Assembly (NCBI RefSeq): GCF_032118995.1
Contig: NC_092659.1
Coordinates: 14,564,177-14,628,176, forward strand
Source of the DNA: Asterias amurensis
Taxonomy: Eukaryota > Echinodermata > Asteroidea > Forcipulatida > Asteriidae
Reading direction: 5' to 3'
Length of the DNA stretch: 64,000 nt
Positions 45,079-56,029 of this stretch are shown here, piece after piece; positions within the stretch are counted from its first letter, which is position 1, and each line of letters opens with the position of its first letter. The notes beneath the pieces are model-generated. The model was not told the DNA's origin. It saw nothing but the letters and a program-made list of their open reading frames with translations, and ran no database searches. The position numbers were made by a program, and so were the translations under genes.

Positions 45079-46505
45079 GTAAGTACTAAGCAAATGAGGT
45101 TATGGCAAAAAGGTTAATATTGATTTGCCCTTTTTAATATTGACAAACTTTTACCAATACTACAAAAACGCAAGATATATTCCTATAGTGCATGACAAGT
45201 CCTACGGTATTTGAAGGGATATGTTGCCTTCAAATTTGGTGTTTTGAGGCTATATAAAGCCTTTAAAATATAGTGATTCACACAAAGATCCCTCAAAACT
45301 GTGTGGTTTTTCTTTTCTACAAAATGGCAGACCATTGTTAAGTTCACGAGTTGTATTTTTGTGAATCATTATATTCTACTTTCAAAACATCTCTCCAACC
45401 ATGTTAATTATAACAAACGCCTTTTAAAGCCCAAATTCAACACACTTAAAATAAATGCAAAAACTGTTCAATGATTTCTTTCAACACAACACCCCTTCAA
45501 CTTTTAAATGGTAAGGCCCTCGGTTAAACAACTCCTTATAAAGGAATGCTGTGCGCGTTGCGCGTATCGCGTGATGTGGCACAGCTGTCCCGGCCGTTGC
45601 TCTCAACCAATAGAAATTAAGAAACTGTCTTCTAAGCACAGGTGCAAGCTCGCGTGTCATGCCTATGTTTCGACACTTTTTACTGGTAATTAACGAAGGT
45701 TTATACACACCCACGTGACGCGCTCTCCACCAATAGGAATAGCCAAACTGTCTGAGGTATTTATGAATTCACATTTAAAGTTATTGGAAGCTGTTGTTCA
45801 CTATATCTTCTTTTTACACCAATTTCAGCAAAAGGAAAAAGAAAAGCCCACCAAGATGAAGCGCAAACCCATATCAAAGAGAGGGTCACATGCGATTGGC
45901 ATATACTGAAGACCTTTAATAAGTAAGTGTTCTGGTGTATAATTTCACTGTATCGAAGTTACGTAGTTACAAATGATTATACATTATTAAAGGTGTTAAT
46001 TTTATTGAACAATGTTCGTCTGCATTTAGTTTCACACCAGAAAAGGAAGTTTATACAATCTGAGTTTTGATTAAAACTCAATTAAAGCATTGGTTATTGA
46101 AAGACCAATATCCAATGCTTAAACAATATTTGTTTGATTATTTTAATTCTATATAACTGTAGATGTACACATTCAAATTAACATCTGAAATTTGTTTTTC
46201 AAAGGCGTTCGCAGTTTTGATTAGATATCGCTGAAAATCCAGAGCGAATAATATCCGTGTAGGAAGAAAAATCCCTATTAAGAATCAAAATCTGAGAAAG
46301 CTTCTCAGATTAAAATTTTGGGCCATAACCAATTGTTATATTTTTACACAATACTTCAAAGTGAAATTTTTCTCAACATGCTTTATTCTATCATACGCTT
46401 CTAACCATTAAACCGATGAAAGTTCCCCCTTTCTTAGTTAATTTTAAGTTGCTTAGTCTTAAAACATTAACACATTGTTTGTTTTTTCCTCTTTGTTTCT
46501 GCCAG
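45079..46505 (+). other. RNF213: Intron 7 of RNF213-like gene
   Basis: 1,427 bp. Contains a half fold-back (45335-45440) and a GTGACGCGCTCTCC-family insertion (45395-45770). From about 46390 onward it is homologous to the minus strand at 63770-63850, showing that the inverted duplication includes intron sequence. Confidence 0.75.
45395..45770 (+). mobile_element. GTGACGCGCTCTCC family element, intron 7
   Basis: Matches 23130-23470 over about 330 bp, including CAATGATTTCTTTCAACACA, GTGATGTGGCACA and GTGACGCGCTCTCCACCAAT, to a GTATTTATGAAT end. Confidence 0.75.
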
Positions 46506-46595
46506 GTAAGGCTGCAAGAGAGAATTGGCATAACTGATCTGCAGACAGCTCTTCAACCTCTTTGCCAACAGATAACCAGACTGGTGCAAGTTTAG
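46506..46595 (+). CDS. RNF213: RNF213-like, terminal exon
   Basis: Acceptor GTTTCTGCCAG ends at 46505; 29 codons (VRLQERIGITDLQTALQPLC, then QQITRLVQV) and TAG at 46593-46595. In frame with LLEFFDRKIK of exon 7. A rearranged copy of exactly this exon lies at 63.2-63.75 kb. Confidence 0.85.
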   Translation, partial: VRLQERIGITDLQTALQPLCQQITRLVQV

Positions 46596-48460
46596 TGTGA
46601 GGAATAATGTTTCGTCAAACCTTGAGCTTCTGTATATACGACGAACGCTGATAAATTAAAGTCTCGGTTGAAACATTGTATAGATTACTTGCCAATTCTG
46701 AAAAAATACCACAAGGTTTTCAGGACCGTTCGTTATAAACCGGTACACTGTAAATAGTTGATACACACTATACAAAGCCACCTGTGCGATTAATGGCGGG
46801 CTCGTTAGTAATGTAGATATAATTATTAGATGACGTTTTGCTCTTATGATATTGGACACATCAAATGACTGTGATACTTGTGTGAGTTTGACCATACACC
46901 TGACAGTGATTAACCTATGTTTTGTTAATTTGTAATATAGATGAACTTTGCATTTGGATAAGTGCAGACCACCTTTATGGTGTTTGGTGTATAATTAGAG
47001 TAAATGGTTTTTTGATAAGCCAAACGTAAAATTCTTTCCTGTATATTATAAATTTAGTAATCAAGCGTTGAGAGTTTGAGAAGTTATTCATAGCTTCTTC
47101 TTTTTTTTTGGGGGGGGGGGGGTAGCATGTTATTATAAGTGTTTAGGGAAAGACCCAAGTGCTAAATATGTTTGGATTTTTTAAATTATAGTATTGATGT
47201 CTATCAATGGGATGTATTTCTCGGTATATTAGCATACTGTACTATAACTATAACAAGGGCAGATATGATTCTCTGTAATTTGATGTGTTTTGGGAGAAAC
47301 AAGCAGTGACAAAAGATGTGTATTGAGTCTCTTTGTACATGTAGGAACAAACATGATGATAATAAGGCGTACTATTTCATATTCTCTGTATATAAATGAC
47401 ATGTGGCAAACCCAGAAGCTGTTAGCTTAATACACTCATTTGTTCCTCTATATATTACACAAAACGTGTGTGTATGACATGCCAAATATTGATAAAGATC
47501 AAAAAAAGAAAGTGGAGTTAGTACCATAAATGAGTTGGGACTCGCACAATTTAGGTGCACTTAAGTGTAAATTGCTTATTAGTTTTCTTTTTTTAATACA
47601 TGTACTTGCCATGTGAATTTTGACAAACTAATTGGCTGTTTGAGTTACAAGGATGTTGTATATTTTTTTAAGCATAAGTGTATTTGACACTAAATGATAA
47701 CTAAGCAATGCTATCAGTAATTTAGAATTAAGTTCCAAAGTGATTTTTTTTACAAACTAATTGGCTATATTATAAGTTACAAGGATGTTGTATTTTTTTC
47801 TCAGCATAAGTGTCTTTGACACTAAATGATAACTAAGCAATGCTATCAGTAATTCAGAATAAAGTTCCAAAGTGATTTTTTTTTACAAACTAATTGGTTA
47901 TATTATGAGTTACAAGGATGTTGTATTTTTTCCAAGCATGTCTTTGACACTAATGATAACTGAGCATGATAAGTATACATGCTATCAGTAATTTAGAGTT
48001 TAGTATCAAAGTGATTTTTTGGCTATTTGAGTTTGTTTAGACTCGGGAAAGGTATTACAGATTTATGTACTGAGATTGAGTTTGGAATTTGAAAGAGTAA
48101 GTGTTGGGATAAACTAAATAAACAATAACTTATAAATGCATGAGTATTGATTCATTGTACATAGTATTAGTGTGTTTGGAAACCACTGTTGTTAAATAAC
48201 TGCATTAGTTACACATTTTTAAATTTAAGTTCTATAGTGAGGGGGCAAACCCAAGTAGGCCTACTGACGACTGAAATTACATTCTCATAAAGTTTGTGTT
48301 GAGACCAAACCAGGCTTTCTTACATTTTTTTGGATACAATGAATTGCTTCTTTCTACAATTATTTGATAGAAGTGTGTTGATGTGCACCTATAAGCAATT
48401 ACTACTTTATTACTCTGTTTGCTGTTTTAGACTTCTGACTTCTGTATTATAATAAAGTCT
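46596..48460 (+). other. RNF213: Probable 3' UTR of RNF213-like gene
   Basis: Candidate AATAAA signals lie at 47858-47863, 48117-48122 and 48451-48456. The last is followed by a GT-rich stretch and is a plausible end. Contains a G12 tract at about 47111. Confidence 0.45.
47625..48018 (+). repeat. Tandem repeat, about 130-bp unit, 3 copies
   Basis: Units start near 47625, 47753 and 47884. Each carries ACAAACTAATTGGCT, GAGTTACAAGGATGTTGTAT, GTCTTTGACACTAAATGATA and TTCCAAAGTGATTTTTTT. In the probable 3' UTR. Confidence 0.85.
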
Positions 48461-48479
48461 TTGGCAAGTTGATGTGACA

Positions 48480-49230
48480 TGGTTTTTCAATAAGTATGTG
48501 GTACACTCAAGATAACATGTTGTTTTCTTGCATGTTCATAATGTTTTGAGACAAGCCTATCTGTAAGCATTAATACCTTACGACTGACACTTAACTATTA
48601 TTTGTCTGTGTACCATACTCTTATTTTATTGGGCCAAACCAAGTGATGAAGACTGTATCACTACATAATGGTTTTGTATATACTGTGATAACATTTTGGG
48701 ACAAGCACAAGCAAGGATGACTAGATATCATTATTCCATGTGTATTTTTTAATATAAAAGGTTATTTGGGAGGATTGTAATATAGTCTAATTGTATTGGA
48801 ACACACTATACTATAAGAACTGTATCACCACATAATGGTTTTGTATATAGGCCTACTGTGATAATGTTGGGACACACGAGTAGTGATAACTGATGTCGCA
48901 CTTCTGCGTGCTTGTATTTTTTTTTTACAAACGAAAGTTACTTGGACACACTATATTAAGAACTTTCTTTCTATCACTATATATAATTATTCAGTTAAAA
49001 AGGTCATAGTGTGTTGGGACACACACACACAAGCAGTGGTGATTGGACGGTACTCTGTTTTGTCTATTTTTGAACACTAAAGTTACTTGGGAGGAGTGTT
49101 ACGTCACTCTAATTCTTTTATTGGGACACACTGTGTTATACAAAGACTGTATCACTAAATAATAATTCTGTATTATACTGTAATATATGTGTATGGGACA
49201 CACAGTGATGGTTGGATGGCTCAGTTCATC
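48480..49230 (+). repeat. Degenerate tandem repeat, about 160-190-bp unit
   Basis: Repeated landmarks: ACTGTATCACTACATAATGG, TACTGTGATAATGTTGGGAC, AGTTACTTGGGAGGATTGTA and TTGTATTGGAACACACTAT. Further copies follow at 49620-49900 and 50480-50530, and inverted at 60420-60960 and 61530-61970. Confidence 0.75.
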
Positions 49231-49369
49231 ATCTTCCTATATACTGTGCAGAAACCTCCTCTGGAGTATGTTCGCACATTGGTAGCAGACATAAACTCAA
49301 GGCATAAAAAGATACGCATATACTGTGCAAGTAAAAGCACTTAAGCATTTTGTGTGGGGGGATGGATAA

Positions 49370-49612
49370 TTAACTGAAGGTGACACCGTTCAGTCTGGTC
49401 TTGAAGACATCCAGAGTTGGTGACTCAGTAAATTGCTTGGGCAGTGAATTCCACAGGCGGATGGTGTCTGTGAAGAAGGAGTCTTTCAGTAAGCTGGTGT
49501 GGGTTGATGGAACAAGGAGTTTCATGTTATTTCCTCTGGTGGATGACTTGGCTGGGATCAGCTGGTTGTCGGGGATGTCAATGGGTTTGTTGACGACCCG
49601 GTACATCATTGA
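49370..49612 (-). mobile_element. LINE (CR1/L2-like) pol C-terminal fragment
   Basis: Minus-strand frame reads MMYRVVNKPIDIPDNQL, STRGNNMKLLVPSTHTSL, KDSFFTDTIRLWNSLP, TLDVFKTRL: the conserved C-terminal tail of many non-LTR reverse-transcriptase proteins. It interrupts the tandem repeats of the left arm. Confidence 0.75.
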
Positions 49613-50052
49613 AACTTTGGATTTTGTTGTGTATTTTTAAACATTCAAGTTACTTTCGAGGATTGTTACATAAGGTATATGCTGTAATAGTATTGGGGCA
49701 CACTTTGTTAAGAAGACTGTATCATTACATACTGATTTTGTGTACATTTTTAATTGGTAATGTTGGAACAAACACAAGTAGTGATAACTGGAAGTCACAC
49801 TCCTTTTCGTATAATGTTATACTAAAGGTGCTTGGGATGATTGTACCATAAGATATACGCTTTAATTGTATGGAGACACACTATATTAAAGTCACCTGGA
49901 AGTGGTATTTTTTCAAAATAAAGCTTTTATCAATAAAATATGTGTTTCGATGAGTGGAATGTGAACAAACAGTTAACTGAGGTTTAAAAAAATCAGTTCT
50001 TATGTTATTTACAAATTTAAGAGTAGACCCCGACCCGAGAAGGCGCTGTTCG

Positions 50053-50313
50053 TGACGTCAATCGAGGCAGACTTTGCCTGCAATGCGTAGAGTAAACACA
50101 ATTGCAAATTACATGTACGGACCAAGTCGTGAGTTTGTACGGTTCAAAAAAAAATGTTTTTGTTTTTTTCAAAAAAATGCCGACCAGGTGTATTGCTGCT
50201 GAATGCAGAAAAACACTTTTTGAAATGTACCAACTCACGACTTGGACGTACATGTACTTTGCACGTGTGTTTACTAAACGCATTGCAGGCAAAGTCTGCC
50301 TCGATTGACGTCA
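50053..50313. repeat. Fold-back element with CRE ends and a THAP-like start
   Basis: Arms of about 85 bp: TGACGTCAATCGAGGCAGAC faces GTCTGCCTCGATTGACGTCA, continuing through AAAGTCTGCC/GGCAAAGTC and ACATGTACG. The loop at 50177-50230 encodes MPTRCIAAECRKTLFEMY in an open frame, with the M-P-x2-C-x4-C opening of a THAP zinc finger. Confidence 0.75.
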
Positions 50314-50339
50314 CAAAAGGGGTAGGCGGAGTCAGCCCC

Positions 50340-52020
50340 CAAACAACTTTATATATTTTTTTAACATATAAATCGTGACAAACAATTACTAAAAAAATTG
50401 TTTTATTGTTCGTATTTTAACAAGCATATACTCTTATGTTTGAAAGAGAAAAAATTCTATTTCCAGGTGACTTTAAGGAGATTATCACTAAATAGTGTTT
50501 ACTGTGATAGTGTGTTGAGACAAACACAAACTAGGTAATACATACTTTAAATTGTGTTAATTATTTAATGAGTATGTTGTAAGGTGTGTCGATTAATGTA
50601 ATTTGCAAACAAAGATCTCCTTGTTGGTGGTTTTTCAAATCATTGTTATTGAGCAATGTTATAACTGCGATTATCAGAATGCTTTTTATAAATCTCATTG
50701 GGATTCGGGTACATGTATTAGCAGTCATTGACGAGTTAAGGCACCTGTAGGATATATGACATTTATTTCTTCTGTATTTAGAAAAAGTGTTCAATCTACA
50801 GGTAAAAAGTTAAATTAGTGAGAAAAAAACAGAAAAAAAACAGCAAAAAACAAACAAAAACAAAAACAGAAATTATTGCTTAGTAAATGCACAACTATAC
50901 TACCAAAAATACAAAAGTAACAGACCACTTTTAAACTAAGTAAACCATTTGGTGAAAATTACCATTTTATTTTGCTATCATTCAATAACTTAGCAATTAT
51001 ACAAAGAAACCGGGCAGTGACTGTTTAAGTTTTAAATATGCTACTAATGGTCAATTTTGTTTGGTTTTAAGCAATTTTTTTCTTGCTGAAAGAATTGCAT
51101 GTGTTTATTGCGACGAATACAATTTTTACTTTATTGCTTGCCATTAGAGGCCTATAAAGCAACACTAAAGACGGGGAAAATGTTGAAAACGTGGATTTAA
51201 ACATACATTCCATTTCGAAGATTACATTATTCAATATTTTGATTGGTGTGCCTTTTGTTTCTGTTAAAAATTAAGGTTGTGTTTTATACATCATTGATTA
51301 TGAATTAAAAAACTGGCTAGATATTTTATGATAAGGAAACATGTTCAATCTTTTTTAATGGGGGCTATCATTATTTTTATTTTTTGTTCGAAGAATAATG
51401 AAAATCATTTGCAGATTCAGGTAAAAGTTTTTTTTTTTTTTTTTTAACTTACCTGTAACTTGATTTTTGATGTGAGTTTATTTGTTGAATATTGTTGGGA
51501 AAACAGACGTGGGATAAGATAATACTTTAATTATTTTCATTCAAATTTCTACACATGTATTGCAATTAGAATACCTCTTGCATCACCAATATGGAAGTAA
51601 AATACAAACTAAATTATGTAACGCAAGTCTGAACAAAAATACCCATCTTTGGACGGGAGTTTATTTGTTAATGTTTTGGGGGAAAACCAAATGTGGGATA
51701 AGATATTATTTCATTTGAATAAGATATGCTACATTTTTTTTTGTAAATGTGTCAACAATATGGAAGTAAAAATCGAACCGACGAAGTAGCAGGAGTCGAA
51801 CCTTAGCGTTCTTTTAATTGGAGTTGATTTGGTTAAAATAAATATTACTTGGAAAAGCAAATGTGGGATAAGCCTATTAATTATTTTCATGTTCATGTTA
51901 CATTTTCCTGCTTCCTTTATTTAATATAATTGTTTGTATTCAGTTCACTTTTGGATGATGCTCAACCTAAATGCCGTAGCCTCTGCTGTCAACAACTGAA
52001 TCATGCATAATACACCGATC
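50340..52020. other. Downstream flank, no gene seen
   Basis: AT-rich, A-rich tract at 50820-50870. Three copies of a motif with GTGGGATAAG and TTTATTTGTT near 51500, 51690 and 51860 belong to the inverted duplication. Confidence 0.5.
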
Positions 52021-52024
52021 CATA

Positions 52025-52193
52025 GACCTTATGCATTGACGTCATCCAGCGGCCATCTTAGTGGAAAAACGGTGACGAAACAATCACAACGCACAGATTT
52101 GTACGCGCGGCGCACAGGATTGGCCAATGAACAAACTCCTTTTGACCTCTAGGTGAGGGCGCCCTACTGAAATGACGTCATGTGCATAAGGTC
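52025..52193. mobile_element. MITE with TA target site and CRE in termini
   Basis: GACCTTATGCATTGACGTCA and TGACGTCATGTGCATAAGGT form the ends, flanked on both sides by TA, as for Tc1/mariner-type insertion. Full TGACGTCA octamers at 52037-52044 and 52173-52180. Confidence 0.75.
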
Positions 52194-52199
52194 TATTAA

Positions 52200-52336
52200 G
52201 CTCCGCCCCATTGCGTATTGACCAATCACAACGCAACGAAGGTCCGACACTAAGGTCCGACATGCGTGCGCGTATGCTTGGCGCGCGCGGCAGAGCCCCA
52301 CGTATTCTTGCTCACACGTGCGTCGTGGGCGGAGCC
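52200..52336. mobile_element. MITE with CTCCGCCC termini
   Basis: GCTCCGCCCCATTGCG opens and GTGGGCGGAGCC closes. GC-rich interior with CGTGCGCGTATGC and GGCGCGCGCGGC. Directly adjacent to the previous element. Confidence 0.6.
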
Positions 52337-52365
52337 TACCTACTGGATCGGTCTAGTACTGTAAT

Positions 52366-52470
52366 GCACTGGATACTATTGGTAATTACAGTACAATAAT
52401 TGTTAGCAGAAACTTACTTGGTAATGAGCAATGGAGAGTAAGTAGTAATTTCTCACTACAATATTTGAAA
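52366..52470 (+). mobile_element. MITE family A fragment
   Basis: GCACTGGATACTATTGGTAA to about 52470; left part only. Confidence 0.6.
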
Positions 52471-52479
52471 CATAGAGAT

Positions 52480-53620
52480 ACGCAGTAACATTCTACGTGT
52501 CTGTGCACTACTGCATGCAGACGACCGAAACGAATAAGCTTTCAATATCTGTGTTTTAATTGTTCCGACGTGATGTTTGTCAGCTCTGCACCCAGCTCGG
52601 ACCAATCACAGCACAGATATGGAAAGCTTATGTCACTGCACGTTTATCCAATGAAATAGTTTTATCCAATGCAATCACCGTTTTAAAAAGCAAGTACCTG
52701 TCTTTATCCCTGCAGATAAAGACAGGGGCCCAGTTTATGTGGCACTGAGCGCTGAACCTTCTGAATCAATCGATGCATCAGACAACTACTTCCCAAACTG
52801 ACACTAACTTTTGAATTATACTGGTGCCTGATCCACCACAGTGGGAGCCGACCGGAAGAAACTTTGTTGATTTAGCCAACTTTTTAATTGTCAGCTTCAA
52901 AGAGTTTGTAGGCCTACTGGTTATTTTGTATGTGCACTCAAACTTCAACGATTGTTTTAATACAAACCTGGAAATATCGTATTGAAAGAGTAAAATCTTA
53001 ATAGAGTACCCTACTACAAGCTCCAGAACAATGTTTAATGTTCCCCTTTTCATCAAGAAATGGGACCTCTGCAACATAATATTCAAGATCACTGATAATG
53101 ATATTGAATGGACTGTGTAATTCTGCTTTCGTCCTTGTCTACCATGCCATGCTAATGTTTTTGCTTAAGTGCAAATTTGGTTGTTATATAATCCAACTAT
53201 TATTTGTAACAGGTCTAGTTTTTGTAATTTCTGTATATTTTGTGTATGATAAAGTGCTTAATTTGAAGCCAAAAAGTCAATCAACCAATCAATCAATCAG
53301 TAAAAATAAGGAAATTTATAAAGTTTCAAAATCAAAAGTTTGCTCTAAGGCGCTGATGTAATGGCACAAACAGAAGAACCATCATTGACACACCTACTGG
53401 GACAGTTGAAGTATGCAGTGATGTGGTATCTCTGACTTTTCTGGAAGCTTGTTCCAGATTCTGGGTCTGTTTACCGAAAATAATCTATCGGCAAAAGAGA
53501 CACAGTGGTTAGGCTCAAAAAGTGTGGAGAAACAGGAGGTTGGTGATGGAAGTCGTCCCTTTTGAGAACTTACTTAGACCATGTCCGTGATGTAGGCGGG
53601 AGCTTGTTTCCAGAGTTTTC
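52480..53620. other. Intergenic stretch, no gene recognised
   Basis: Frames of about 100 codons on both strands lack motifs. 53430-53590 (TCTGGAAGCTTGTTCCAGAT, GGGTCTG, CATGTCCGTGATG) resembles minus-strand LINE tail sequence but is too decayed to call. Confidence 0.35.
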
Positions 53621-53622
53621 CT

Positions 53623-53990
53623 TTAAAGGCACTGGACACTATTGGTAATTATTCAAAATAATTATTAGAATAAAACCTGACTTGGGAACGAGTAATGGAG
53701 AGCCGTTGTGAGAAACGGCTTCCTCTGAAGTAACGTATAGTTTTCGAGAAAGAAGTAATTTTCCACTAAAATATTTGATCTTGATTTCGAGACGTAATAC
53801 TTAGATTTTGAGGTCTCGAAATCAAGCATCTGAAAGCACGCAACTTCGTGTGACAAGGGTGTCTTTTCTTTCATTAATATCTCGCAACTTTGACGACCGG
53901 TTGAGCTCAAACTTTCACAGGTTTGTTATTTTATGCATTATGAGATATACACCAAGTGAGAAGACTGCTCTTTGACAATTACCAATAGTG
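53623..53990 (+). mobile_element. MITE family A, copy 8 (right end lost)
   Basis: TTAA at 53623-53626, AAGGCACTGGACACTATTGG; ends within CAATTACCAATAGTG without the final CCACTGCCTTTAA. Confidence 0.8.
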
Positions 53991-53999
53991 TATCATAGT

Positions 54000-55290
54000 T
54001 TAGTCTTCACTTGAGAGCATGCAGGTTGCGAATACAGCAAATTCACTGTCGTTCCTGTTGAACTCGTGGTTTGTATTTTGATCATTCTGTTGCATGTTGT
54101 AGGTAGGCCTTTATGCATTAAGTGTAAATAATGTTCAGGTATTAGATTTTTCTTCAGCAAAACATAAACGTTACGCAAAACCAAATGTTTAGGATTGCTC
54201 AGGGTCATATATCGGCTGTTGGTTTACCTGTTAAGGGATTCACTATTGCAAATTTTCCCGAACAATGATATCAGCCAAGTTCCCGTACAAAGGTCATAAA
54301 AAACTACTACCTGATAAAACAAACAAACGCCATTATATACATGGACAGTACCTAGGTATGGTGGTTGTTCTTGGCAAACTTCAATTCGCTACAAAATGTA
54401 CTACACAGAAACTATAGTTTAGTTTTGTCCGCGAAAAAGTGATATGGTTTGATGTCTTTGACCGACAGTAAGAATGCACAAGTTCAACTGAGATAGATTG
54501 ATTGGTAAGAAAAATCCTACATCACGTTTTGTTCTTATTCCTCCATGCTTCAGGCCAGTCACATGTGTATTGTACATTCCCGTGCGCATAGATTATACTG
54601 CAATGATCTGATCCGTGTGGTATATTGTTTATAAGGATGGTATATAGAGGAACACATAACAATAGTTTCAAGAAATATTGTCGCTCATTGGCTTACTTTT
54701 AAAAAGTGCCGTTTTTAAAACAGCTGAAGTTTTAAATTGTGTTTCCTTTAATTGTGTTTCCTTTTGCATATTATTATGCCCCTAATAATAATTTAAAAAA
54801 ATCAAACTTTATTTACGCGCACCAGTGATGAAGAGCAAAATATTTTATGTCCGTATATAAAAGTGATCTCGGGGGACAATAGTAGGCCCACGGCTCCCTG
54901 AAAAGTACACGAATCTGGCCGAACCCCGCGGCGGGAGAGGTTTGAGGTAAAGTGTAACCTCTGTGAGGCTGAACAAATTCTCGCGTGGCGGCGGCACGTA
55001 AGTCTCGGAGTCCCATGTTCAAATCCCGCTTTAGTCATTTTGCTTTTGTCATCTCAAAATTATTTAAAGTCTACCCTGTTTTAACACTACTTAAAAACTC
55101 GTCCAAGATCACATTATTTACATACAACTTACATGGTGACAGTAGAAAACACCCCTTTAAAATATTTCTGTTTGAAATATCATGTTTGATGGGAAATAAA
55201 TCAAACTATCGCTCTTTTAAATCATTGTAATGCAAAATGTGTAATCGGGTGTTTTTTTCCCCACATGATTTTCTCGTGACCGAGGTGGCT
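54000..55290. other. Intergenic stretch, no gene recognised
   Basis: Contains a GC-richer tract at 54890-55035 with a box B-like GTTCAAATCCC at about 55017, possibly a SINE remnant, upstream of the candidate ABCC-like exon. Confidence 0.35.
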
Positions 55291-55457
55291 GATTGATCTC
55301 AAACTTCTACAGGTTTGTCAGTGTATGTTTAGGTGGATTACATAAAGTGCTTATAGGCCTAATATGTACTATCAACTGTTTGTTCAAGACCAATTCTGTA
55401 ATGTCCCATTGTAGTTTTTTACTTGTTATCTTTTTGGAAGGTGCCCGGCACGCCACC

Positions 55458-55675
55458 ATGGACAGCAAAAACAAAACAGATCTCCTTGTACCGGATTGGT
55501 TCTGCGGTGGTAATTCCTCACTTTGGGAGGACGACACAGATCTCCAACATGTCTGTCATATTGACGGGCTTAACTCCATTCTTCAGGCGCTGTTCTTTAT
55601 CGTATTTTTCTTGGTTCTTCTTCTCCTGAAATGTTGTTCACATCGTCAAAAATGGGTTACGGGATATTTACAAAG
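55458..55675 (+). CDS. Candidate first coding exon of an ABCC-type transporter
   Basis: ATG in an ideal GCCACCATGG context at 55458; 72 codons plus two bases; donor AAAG|GTAAGT at 55676. The peptide has WFCGGNSSLWEDD, a Cys, DGLNSILQ, then the hydrophobic ALFFIVFFLVLLLL and a basic KCCSHRQKW. An extracellular N-terminus with FCG, a Cys and a first membrane helix is the layout of TMD0 in ABCC proteins (SUR, MRP). Glycosylation sites NKT and NSS support an extracellular end. No later exons were recognised, so the gene may continue far away or be a fragment. Subfamily (SUR-like or ABCC10-like) cannot be decided. Confidence 0.4.
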
Positions 55676-56029
55676 GTAAGTATTAATCGATAGAATGATG
55701 ATACATTGTGTAGATTTGTTCTAACTAGGTAGAGAACTCCTTCCTGAGACCACAGCTCCATGTTGAGAAGAATCAATTGAATCTTATTCCTTACGCACAC
55801 AGCAGTACTGTCGCAGAGTAGATCGCGGAAGTGGTTTTAGGAACTGGACAGAAGTCCCCTACATACAAGCGTATTGTCACTACCAACGAAGACTGTTCGC
55901 CAGTCCGTGGCTTTCTGGACCGTCAATACTGGAGTAACAATTGTTACATTTGGAACTGGAACTCTTGGGCGGGGGTTGTTCTTCTATGAGGAAGGCCCTG
56001 GGTTCTTTTGTGGCTGATAAGGTTAATTA

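Larger units (their letters stand above)
13340..46595 (+). other. RNF213: Gene model: RNF213 (mysterin)-like giant AAA+ protein, about 4,962 aa
   Basis: Eight coding exons (13959-14045, 26260-27180, 28008-28163, 29291-29446, 30134-31890, 32212-39774, 40920-45078, 46506-46595) give 14,886 coding bases plus stop, with every junction in phase. Human RNF213 is about 5,200 residues. Features in order: N-terminal region, stalk-like helical region, dynein-like AAA+ core with two intact ATPase modules (Walker A at residues about 2324 and 2644), and the E3 shell/core. Vertebrate RNF213 is a ubiquitin ligase that coats bacteria and lipid droplets. I find no RING consensus in these exons, and the RZ finger is degenerate, so ligase activity is questionable. 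Extra small exons inside the 12-kb intron cannot be excluded. Confidence 0.8.
46390..51900 (+). repeat. Large inverted duplication, left arm
   Basis: Intron 7 end, terminal exon, 3' UTR and downstream flank are homologous to the minus strand of 58.9-64.0 kb in reverse order. Examples: 46955-46985 with 62855-62880, 49840-49860 with 60490-60520, 51190-51300 with 59830-59960, 51840-51880 with 58925-58960. The arms differ by many indels and by independent insertions. Confidence 0.8.

Noticed and set aside
54960-55035. Box B-like GTTCAAATCCC as a tRNA or SINE
   Set aside because: No convincing box A at the right spacing and no second copy in the window.
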